From NCBI GenBank assembly GCA_964457365.1, contig CAYWFP010000057.1:1-27255 (forward strand): a stretch of 27,255 bases of DNA, written 5' to 3'. Source of the stretch: CAYWFP01 sp964457365 (GTDB lineage: Bacteria; Planctomycetota; SZUA-567). The notes beneath the pieces are model-generated. The model searched no databases, was not told where the DNA came from, and saw only the letters and a list, made by a program, of their open reading frames with translations. Within the stretch, counting starts at the first letter, position 1; every line of letters begins with the position of its first letter. Below are positions 7,352 to 13,542 of this stretch, piece by piece. The translations under genes were made by a program, and so were the position numbers.

Positions 7352-8905
7352 TCATGCCGAAGTTTGCGCGCGCACCACTGCAAGGCACGACGCAAAACCG
7401 GCACGCGTTTCGTCGCATTCATGAGGGGCAGTTGCTTGCCCCATCCGATTACTCGCTCCGCCATTCGTTTTCGTAACAGTTCCAAGCGGGTTCGTCGCAT
7501 TCATGAGGGGCAGTTGCTTGCCCCATCCGATTACTCGCTCCGCCATTCGTTTTCGTAACAGTTCCAAGCGGGAATGCTTCAAGACAAACCTGTATTCATT
7601 GAGCGCGTTCGCGCATTCTCGGATTTCCGCATCGCTCATGTGGCTTTTCCAAGCCGGCACATGACGATAGCGGGGATCGTACCAGGAGAAGTCGGCCGGT
7701 AGTATACCTTTAGCGCGCGCTTGTTTCTCCATCTCGGTTCCGGGGAGGATAAGCGCGCTGCCAATGCTGATATCGTATATATACGGGCGAATCTGCGTCA
7801 GGACTTCCATGGTCTGCCGGAAGTCGGCATACGTTTCTTCCGGGAGTGAGTACATGACGAAGACCAGCGCCCGAATCGAAAGCTTCTTGCATCTGCGCGC
7901 GAACTTCAAGACGTGAAAGACGTCCAAATCCTTCTTTATCGCCGCCAATACTCTGGGCGAGCCGGATTCCAACGCGAAGTCGATGCTGATGCACCCCGCT
8001 CGTGCCATGAGTTCCAGCAGTTCGAGATTGCAATCGGCGCGCGTTTCGCAGTACCACTTTATCCCCGGGCAATGCTCTATAAGCCCGTGGCAGAGCTCGC
8101 GCGCGAATTTCTCTCGCAGCGTGAACGTCGGATCGACCATCCAGAAATGATCGCATTGAAGGGCTTCTCGCTTTCGCTGAATTTCCTCGAGAATCGATTT
8201 CACGGAGCGCGAACGGAAGCGTGCGCTATTGTTGAAGCAGAAGGTGCAACGCTTGGTGCAGCCTCTGGCCAGGAGAACCGGCAACGCCAGTCGCTTCTCG
8301 GCTTCGAAATTTTTCAAAACGACGTATGGACTATACGTATCGTCATTCGGAATCAGCGAGATGTCGTATTCGCACTCGTCTCGATTCTGTGGCGGTCGTT
8401 CTGCATTTTGACGGATTCGCCCTTCGGAATCCCGGTAGGTGATACCCGCCAAACAGCCGAGGTCTTCTCCTGCTGCATACGTTTCCACCAGTTCCAGCAA
8501 GGCGCCCTCCCCTTCACCTTGCACCACGACATCGACATCGCTCAAGTGTTCTAAGCATTCGCGAGCGGTTGCGGTAAAATAGGGGCCGCCGGCAACAACC
8601 AATGCGTCGGGAGCGAACTCCTTGATGCCGCGAATGTACTCGTGCAAGGCATGGCGTTCGAACGGACTGCCGGTAAACCCGATCACTTTGGGCTGAAGAT
8701 CCCGAATCCTGGTTTTGAATGCGTCCGGCGAAAGCGCGTCCGGCATCGTGTCGATGATGCGGCTCGGAATGCCGTGTTTATGGAGATAGCCTTGAAGATA
8801 CAGCAGACCGATCGGAAAAAAATAGCGCCCGTCCGTCATGGTATCCCAACCCCCGCCGGGGGTAGGGTTGACGAGGATGATATCGTTCGGTCCATATGGA
8901 ATCAT
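7352..8905 (-). CDS. B12-binding-like/radical SAM protein with a frameshifted C-terminus
   Basis: 517 aa as it reads now. The first 150 residues form a B12-binding-like domain (LVNPTPGGGWDTM, 'IGFTGSPFERHALHEYIRGIKEFAPDALVVAGGPYFTATARECLE', 'VVVQGEGEGALLELV'), without the DxHxxG cobalamin motif. The radical SAM core starts at C216, C220 and C223 (CTKRCTFC), the CxxxCxxC site for the 4Fe-4S cluster that cleaves SAM, and continues through 'FALESGSPRVL' to about 440. The downstream part 'MAERVIGWGKQLPLMNAT' is followed by a tail created by an 82-bp tandem duplication. With one copy the frame would end at 7342 after 493 aa, as KRVPVLRRALQWCARKLRHDAP. The catalytic core is intact, so function is probably kept. 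A GAAGG ribosome binding site precedes the ATG, 16 bp after the ATPase stop. The substrate is unknown; modification of a sugar, lipid or carrier is plausible from context. Confidence 0.85.
   Translation of the reverse strand: MIPYGPNDIILVNPTPGGGWDTMTDGRYFFPIGLLYLQGYLHKHGIPSRIIDTMPDALSPDAFKTRIRDLQPKVIGFTGSPFERHALHEYIRGIKEFAPDALVVAGGPYFTATARECLEHLSDVDVVVQGEGEGALLELVETYAAGEDLGCLAGITYRDSEGRIRQNAERPPQNRDECEYDISLIPNDDTYSPYVVLKNFEAEKRLALPVLLARGCTKRCTFCFNNSARFRSRSVKSILEEIQRKREALQCDHFWMVDPTFTLREKFARELCHGLIEHCPGIKWYCETRADCNLELLELMARAGCISIDFALESGSPRVLAAIKKDLDVFHVLKFARRCKKLSIRALVFVMYSLPEETYADFRQTMEVLTQIRPYIYDISIGSALILPGTEMEKQARAKGILPADFSWYDPRYRHVPAWKSHMSDAEIRECANALNEYRFVLKHSRLELLRKRMAERVIGWGKQLPLMNATNPLGTVTKTNGGASNRMGQATAPHECDETRAGFASCLAVVRAQTSA
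7409..7572. repeat. Perfect 82-bp tandem duplication (two copies)
   Basis: Bases 7409-7490 are repeated without any mismatch at 7491-7572, directly head to tail. The flanks differ at once (t at 7408 against g at 7490; aatg after 7572 against ttcg after 7490). The unit lies inside the 3' end of the radical SAM gene. Because 82 is not a multiple of three, the second copy is read in another frame. Removing one copy restores an ending typical of a continuous coding region, so the duplication is recent or an assembly artefact. Confidence 0.97.
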
Positions 8906-8921
8906 GGAAATGCCTTCGATT

Positions 8922-10208
8922 TCAACTTTCGGCGGGGGGCGTTTCCGACCAACCGAGTAGTGGCCGGCATATCCCCGGACGATTCACGCTCTCGATTCCA
9001 CCCGCGCCGCCATGGGGGTCGATTGACCAATGGATGATGTTCGAGCATTCGAAAAACGTGTCCACGCTCGGTATGATTCCCAGCAGTTCAAGCGAATACG
9101 AGCCGGTATTGAGAAGATGTGCCGGGATAGTGAACCGAATGGCATAAACCCCCGGCGTACGCTGATTGCTTTCCACTTCTCCGCCGTCCCAATCGGCGGT
9201 GCAGAAGGCCAACGTACCGTCCTGCCGGTAAATACGGGCATAGAAATGAAAATTCGATACAGATTCGACGAGTTCATAAACGATCTTGATCGCGATACTC
9301 TCGTCTATGCGAAACGTTGCCTGCGATACGCCCTTCTCGGACAGCAGCCGGATCTGATTTATGCGGACCGATTTCCCACCCGGTCTCGTTAAAGAAGCGT
9401 ATTCCCATATCCCCGATTCGTTGGCGTCTGTTTCCATGTCTGCGTAAACGTATTGCGATACCACTTCGTCGGCCGGCCCGTCCTTCGCCACTTCGCCTCC
9501 GACCAGATATATCGCCCGGTGACAGAGTCGCTGCACGGCGGACATGTTATGGCTGACCAGGAGAATGGTGCGCCCGCTTTTGGCCACGTCATTCATCTTT
9601 CCCAGGCATTTTCGTTGGAACTCGACATCCCCGACGGCAAGCACCTCGTCGATCAGGAGCACTTCCGGCTGCAGATATGCCGCGATAGCGAAGCCCAGGC
9701 GGACGTACATGCCGCTGGAATACCGTTTGACCGGCGTATCGATGAATGTCTCAATGCCGGCGAAAGCGATGATCTCGTCGAGTTGGCGAGTGATTCCCTT
9801 CGACGTCATGCCGAGAATCGCGCCGCTGAGATAGATGTTCTCGCGACCGGTGAGTTCGGGATGGAAGCCGGTGCCGACTTCAAGCAGCGAGCCGACCCGA
9901 CCACGGATTTCGGCCCGGCCTCGCGTCGGCTCGGTGATCCGGGTGAGGATTTTCAGCAAGGTGCTCTTCCCGGCGCCGTTACGACCGATGATGCCGACGA
10001 TCTCGCCGGGGGCGACCTCGAAGGAGACATCGTTTAATGCCCAGATGGAGTCCTCTTCCTTGTGCGAGGAGCGTCCGAAGCTGCGCAAGCGCGAGACAGG
10101 GGCCGTAATCAGGCTCGCGATCCGGTCATAAAGCGTCTCCTGTCGGTGCCGAACGCCGATATGATAGCGTTTCGACAAGCCATTGACGCGGATGACTGGC
10201 GTGGACAT
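8922..10208 (-). CDS. wzt: Polysaccharide ABC transporter ATP-binding protein, Wzt type with C-terminal glycan-recognition domain
   Basis: 428 aa. It powers export of lipid-linked glycan across the inner membrane together with the permease encoded just upstream. Walker A (GRNGAGKST, about 75-83), the family's variant signature (YSSGMYVRLGFA, about 163-174), Walker B (VLLIDEVLAVGD, about 183-194) and the H-loop histidine (LVSHNMS, H220) are all present. After residue about 260 there is a beta-rich domain (VRINQIRLLSEKG, 'DESIAIKIVYELVE', 'VYAIRFTIPAHLLNTGSYSLELL') like the Wzt C-terminal domain, which in characterised systems recognises the finished chain end. The start at 10208 lies 10 bp after the permease stop and has a GAGG box. 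The gene symbol reflects the family, not proven orthology. Confidence 0.93.
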   Translation of the reverse strand: MSTPVIRVNGLSKRYHIGVRHRQETLYDRIASLITAPVSRLRSFGRSSHKEEDSIWALNDVSFEVAPGEIVGIIGRNGAGKSTLLKILTRITEPTRGRAEIRGRVGSLLEVGTGFHPELTGRENIYLSGAILGMTSKGITRQLDEIIAFAGIETFIDTPVKRYSSGMYVRLGFAIAAYLQPEVLLIDEVLAVGDVEFQRKCLGKMNDVAKSGRTILLVSHNMSAVQRLCHRAIYLVGGEVAKDGPADEVVSQYVYADMETDANESGIWEYASLTRPGGKSVRINQIRLLSEKGVSQATFRIDESIAIKIVYELVESVSNFHFYARIYRQDGTLAFCTADWDGGEVESNQRTPGVYAIRFTIPAHLLNTGSYSLELLGIIPSVDTFFECSNIIHWSIDPHGGAGGIESVNRPGICRPLLGWSETPPAES

Positions 10209-10218
10209 GCTTGTTGCC

Positions 10219-11079
10219 TCAGATTATATCCGCAAACATGCGTTCGATCCGTCGGAAATACCCGACCCCCAATACGAAAAACACGCTCGCGGCGGCAATA
10301 GACAGACAGAGCCCCGTCACATCGAAAGGTTGGCCGAGTATGGCCCACCGAAATCCGGCGATGATACCGGTCAAGGGATTCAGGGAAATCAGCCAATGGC
10401 ACCAGGCGGGGATAAGCGTTACCGGATAGATTACAGGCGTCAGAAATAGCCAGATCTGAATAGCGAACGGGAAAACGTGCCGGACGTCACGATAAGCGAC
10501 GTTCAACGCCGCGAGCAGGCAGCCCACTCCAACGGCGACGATGATCGTCAAGATGACCAGAGGAAGCACCGCGAGCATTCGCCATCCGGTCCAGAGATCG
10601 GGATGCCATAGCAGAATCCCGATCAGAATCAGGAATGAAACGGCGAAATCGACGACGGCCGAACCGATGGCCGAGAGCGGTATGATCAGGCGAGGGAAAT
10701 ACACCTTGGTGATGAACTGCTGCTGCCCGACGATACTATCGCTGCTCCGGTTGAGCGCAGCCGCGAAAAACTCCCAGGGCAACAGGCCGGCAAAAACGAA
10801 TGCCGGATACGGAATGCCTTCGGGATTGAGTCCGGCCAAACGCCCGAAAACCAGCGTGAACACGACCATCTTGATGAACGGTTGCAGAAACGCCCAGAGA
10901 AAACCGAGAACGGTCTGCTTGTAGCGGACCTTCAAGTCCCTCCAGGCGAGAATCCAGAGCACACTGCGCTGCTGCCAGATATCCCGGAAGTTGATGCCCA
11001 GCCAGCCTTGACTGGGTTGAATCACGAGAACCGCTTCCGGTTCGGGCAATACCGTAGCTGTATCGCGGTAATCGGTCAT
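10219..11079 (-). CDS. wzm: Polysaccharide ABC transporter permease, Wzm/TagG type (ABC-2)
   Basis: 286 aa integral membrane protein, the expected size for the family. After a cytoplasmic N-terminus with the amphipathic 'WRDLKVRYKQTVLGFLWAFLQP' motif there are about six hydrophobic segments, including 'MVVFTLVFGRLAG', 'AVVDFAVSFLILIGILL', 'LAVLPLVILTIIVAVGVGCLLAALNVAYRDV' and 'IQIWLFLTPVIYPV', all typical of ABC-2 permeases. It forms the channel for the glycan and pairs with the ATPase encoded 10 bp downstream. It is the first gene of the operon, with an AAGGGTG ribosome binding site close to the ATG. A second, out-of-frame ATG sits four bases upstream and could slightly affect initiation. 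No Wzx flippase or Wzy polymerase is in the window, so export is probably ABC-dependent. Confidence 0.92.
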   Translation of the reverse strand: MTDYRDTATVLPEPEAVLVIQPSQGWLGINFRDIWQQRSVLWILAWRDLKVRYKQTVLGFLWAFLQPFIKMVVFTLVFGRLAGLNPEGIPYPAFVFAGLLPWEFFAAALNRSSDSIVGQQQFITKVYFPRLIIPLSAIGSAVVDFAVSFLILIGILLWHPDLWTGWRMLAVLPLVILTIIVAVGVGCLLAALNVAYRDVRHVFPFAIQIWLFLTPVIYPVTLIPAWCHWLISLNPLTGIIAGFRWAILGQPFDVTGLCLSIAAASVFFVLGVGYFRRIERMFADII

Positions 11080-11119
11080 TCATCACCCTTGACCGTTCTG
11101 CTTCGGAACCTGACGGACC

Positions 11120-11148
11120 TTGATGGGGAAAACTCTAACTATTATAAT
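11120..11148 (+). promoter_or_regulatory. Candidate plus-strand promoter overlapping the operon promoter
   Basis: TTGATG (11120-11125), then 17 bases, then a perfect TATAAT (11143-11148) on the plus strand. The -10 element shares its bases with the minus-strand -10 region, because ATTATAAT reads similarly on both strands. No plus-strand gene follows; the next coding region on the right is on the minus strand. A transcript from here would cross about 180 bases and meet the hairpin at 11329-11357. It may be fortuitous. Confidence 0.25.
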
Positions 11149-11175
11149 ATTAAGCGGTTGCCGTAATTCTGGCAA
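11141..11175 (-). promoter_or_regulatory. Candidate promoter of the glycan-synthesis operon
   Basis: On the minus strand TTGCCA (11175-11170) is followed after exactly 17 bases by TAATAT (11152-11147), close to the sigma70-type consensus. A TATAAT (11146-11141) lies directly behind it and could also act as the -10 element. Transcription would start about 60 bases upstream of the permease ATG. The region is AT-rich compared with its surroundings. No promoter data exist in the sequence, so this is a prediction. Confidence 0.45.
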
Positions 11176-11320
11176 GTCAGTAATTGCGCCACCTGTCGCG
11201 AAAGGCATTGCCGAGAGGCATGTCTTTTCGTCGGCCTCTGCCTGCGGCGTTCAATCCCGTCGAGATAATAAAGCGGAGCCCTTTCCGTGTACCCGGCCGA
11301 ACGCGTCTCGCGCAAGGTGA

Positions 11321-11357
11321 AGAAAGAAAAAACGGCCCGGAGAATCCGGTCCGTTTT
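11321..11357 (-). terminator. Rho-independent terminator of the GHL6/GH42-like hydrolase gene
   Basis: An inverted repeat with 13-base arms (11329-11341 and 11345-11357), a 3-base loop and a single mismatch is GC-rich in its centre. On the minus strand it is followed by TTTTTTCTTTCTT, the U-tract expected of an intrinsic terminator. It sits 18 bp after the stop codon of the hydrolase gene. On the plus strand the arm ends in TTTT only, so termination in that direction would be weaker. Confidence 0.8.
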
Positions 11358-11375
11358 CATTTCGACAAACGCGCC

Positions 11376-13424
11376 TCAGGTATATTGCAGCACAGGCATG
11401 GCGTGGCAAAGCAGCGTATCGAGAGCGAAGTGAATGCGTTCGCCGTCCTTCGCGAACGGAATCTCCTCGCCTTCGGGCTCGAGCGTGACTTTGCTCACCG
11501 GCTTGAGCGGCTTCACCGTGACAATAATGTCGTGCAGCGGCAATAACTCGTCGATAACCTCGAACGACTTGTTTGAGCTCGAGACCGTACCGCCGGAAAG
11601 ATCCACCGGGCCGCCGCGGTTGATGGTGGTCGCGTACAGCAGATGCATGACCGCACGGTTCTGCTGCGGCTGCTCCATCATGGTCACGCGGCCGGTCGAG
11701 GGGAGGTTGGTCGAGACGGTGATGTCCTCGCCGAGGAACATGCGGATGGTCTTGGCCAGAAAGTCCTTGTACGCCACTGCGCCGAAGCCGCGATAGAGCG
11801 AGAAGACCGGATGGGCGATGTAGAGGATGTTGCCCTTGCGCACGCCCAGGTCGTAGCCGGAGGGCTCGGGCTTGTAAGGCGTGTGCTGGTGGCTGCAGAA
11901 ATGGTTCCATTTACGGTTGAAGTACGGATCGTACACCTCTCCGAGCGACTCGCCGTCGGTGACCTTGAGGCGGCGGGTCTGCGAATACATCACCAGCGGC
12001 GACTGGACGTAGTCGGGCCGCAGCGCCGGAACCGGAAGGATGTAATCGGGCTGATACGGGCTCTCGCCCGCGCAGGTGGCGCCGACATCGAAGAGGAACG
12101 TCAGGCCGTCCTCGTCGAGGCCGCTGGTGCCGGTGAGCATCAGTTTGCCGCCCTGCGCAAGGTACTGGTCGAGTTTGCTTTTCAGCGCGTCGTCGATAGC
12201 GATTTTGTCCGGGAGGATCAACAACTTGTATTGGGAAACGTCCATCTGCGAGTCGATCACGTCGAAGAGAAAATGGCCTTCGAGCAGGATCCGTCCGGCG
12301 CCGACGTCCGGAGCGTCCTTGTCGGCGCGCGCGCCGGTGGAGACCCCTTTCTCGCCGAAGGCGTTGGCCTCGTAGGAGAGGACGGCGACGTCGGCCACGG
12401 GCGTGACGTAATCGCACCACGGTTCCTTGGCCTCGACCTCGGCGTAGGCCTTACCGATAAGCTCATACGTGCTCTTGTCGAGCACGCCGTCGGGATGGAG
12501 CTGGTCGCCGACACTACACTTGGAGCCGTGGGCGAGCATGGCCATGCACTCGTAGACGAGCGCGTTGGGATGCTTGTAGCCGCCGAACTCGCCCCAGGTG
12601 GTGTGAAACTTGCCGGTCATGCCCATGAAGTCGTGCTCGAGGCCGAGGCAGTAGCGTGCGGAGATGGGGAAGTGGTCGTACCCCCAGCCGCCGGTCGGGA
12701 GGCTCTCGAGTTCGAGGTGGCTGAAGTGTTTCAACACGTCGCGCCGGCCGCGGCTGATATGGCCGCTGTTGTGAAAGACCGGCATCTCCGGGTTGTCCAC
12801 GCGGCAGGCGGCGGTGAAGCGTTGGCGATAGCGCTCCAGTCCCATCTCGGCGCAGACGAGGCGGTCCTCCTCCTTCTCCGGGTCCAACCCCTCCGCGACC
12901 ATCAGGTCCAGGCACCAACGGCAGCAGCACTGCCCCATGCTGATGATGTCCGAGAAAATGCCGTCACAGTCGGGAAACAGGCGCACCACCTCCACCGTCT
13001 GTTCGCAGAGATAGTCGAGGTAGGGGCTGTTGAAGCAGACCATGTGAAAGCCGGGTTGGATCGGCGAGCGACTCCAACCGATGTACGTGCCGTCGGGGCC
13101 GACCTGCCGCCATTCGGGATGGTCGTAAGCGATCATGTTGTCCACGCCGGCGCTGATGTAGATCGGCACGTTGACGTCGATCTCCTTGCTCGCGTCGAAC
13201 TGCGCGCGCAACAGGTCGAACTCCAGGTGCGGGTGCATCTTGCCGACCTTGGTCTCGTGGTAGCTCCAGCCGTGGTGGCACTTGGCGAAGGTAGTCACCG
13301 AGTCGACGTGCGCGGCCTTCAACGTCTCCTGCCAGGCCTGCTTGTCGAACGCGGCGCCGATGCCGGGGATGGCCGGGCCGGTGTGGAAATCGAGATGGAT
13401 CTGACGATAACGGAGGTGGTGCAC
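11376..13424 (-). CDS. GH42/GHL6-like glycoside hydrolase with beta-galactosidase trimerisation-type domain
   Basis: 682 aa. The N-terminal part (RQIHLDFHTGPAIPGIGAAFD; 'AHVDSVTTFAKCHHGWSYH'; 'VNVPIYISAGVDN') looks like the TIM-barrel of the hypothetical glycosyl hydrolase 6 group, related to GH42. Candidate catalytic positions are D155/D159 in 'CDGIFSDIISMG' and E238/E240 in 'HLELESLPTGGWGYDHFP'. A cysteine-rich 'CCCRWC' follows at 166-171. Residues about 340-550 ('VADVAVLSYEANAFG', 'KLLILPDKIAIDDAL', 'LAQGGKLMLTGTSGLDEDG') resemble the flavodoxin-like trimerisation domain of beta-galactosidases. The start is GTG at 13424, six bases after AAAGGAG; the frame is open further upstream but without family similarity. 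No signal peptide. Substrate uncertain: galactoside, fucoside or another sugar. It lies 118 bp behind the secreted-protein gene and ends at a clear terminator. Confidence 0.8.
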   Translation of the reverse strand: MHHLRYRQIHLDFHTGPAIPGIGAAFDKQAWQETLKAAHVDSVTTFAKCHHGWSYHETKVGKMHPHLEFDLLRAQFDASKEIDVNVPIYISAGVDNMIAYDHPEWRQVGPDGTYIGWSRSPIQPGFHMVCFNSPYLDYLCEQTVEVVRLFPDCDGIFSDIISMGQCCCRWCLDLMVAEGLDPEKEEDRLVCAEMGLERYRQRFTAACRVDNPEMPVFHNSGHISRGRRDVLKHFSHLELESLPTGGWGYDHFPISARYCLGLEHDFMGMTGKFHTTWGEFGGYKHPNALVYECMAMLAHGSKCSVGDQLHPDGVLDKSTYELIGKAYAEVEAKEPWCDYVTPVADVAVLSYEANAFGEKGVSTGARADKDAPDVGAGRILLEGHFLFDVIDSQMDVSQYKLLILPDKIAIDDALKSKLDQYLAQGGKLMLTGTSGLDEDGLTFLFDVGATCAGESPYQPDYILPVPALRPDYVQSPLVMYSQTRRLKVTDGESLGEVYDPYFNRKWNHFCSHQHTPYKPEPSGYDLGVRKGNILYIAHPVFSLYRGFGAVAYKDFLAKTIRMFLGEDITVSTNLPSTGRVTMMEQPQQNRAVMHLLYATTINRGGPVDLSGGTVSSSNKSFEVIDELLPLHDIIVTVKPLKPVSKVTLEPEGEEIPFAKDGERIHFALDTLLCHAMPVLQYT

Positions 13425-13470
13425 GTTGGGCTCCTTTGCGCTGGGTGAACGGGATTTCGGGTGCAATGGT

Positions 13471-13490
13471 GCGCACTTTACCACGTGCGC
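13471..13490. promoter_or_regulatory. Inverted repeat upstream of the hydrolase start (possible operator or hairpin)
   Basis: GCGCAC, eight bases, then GTGCGC form a perfect 6-bp dyad in the 118-bp gap between the secreted-protein gene and the hydrolase gene. It lies 47 bp upstream of the hydrolase start codon. It could be a binding site for a dimeric regulator or a small mRNA hairpin that separates the expression of the two genes. No good promoter hexamers are seen around it. Confidence 0.25.
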
Positions 13491-13542
13491 CAAGGCTGTC
13501 CACCCCGAAAGCGGGAGAAAACGCACCGCGCTGTCGTGAATT

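Larger units (their letters stand above)
11080..11375. other. Intergenic region between the glycan-synthesis operon and the hydrolase gene
   Basis: The longest gene-free stretch in the window (296 bp). It holds the overlapping promoter candidates near 11120-11175 on its left side and the terminator hairpin at 11321-11357 on its right side. Short open frames exist in it, but none has a ribosome binding site or recognisable product. The 150 bases between the two signals show nothing else I can name. Confidence 0.6.

Noticed and set aside
7409..7572. CRISPR array
   Set aside because: There are only two copies, directly adjacent without spacers, inside a coding region.
11142..11360. 72-aa minus-strand open frame in the intergenic region
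   Set aside because: It runs through the terminator hairpin and the promoter region and has no ribosome binding site.
11643..13448. 601-aa open frame on the plus strand
   Set aside because: It is antisense to the well-supported GHL6/GH42-like gene, has no family similarity and no ribosome binding site. Long antisense frames are expected in GC-rich genes.
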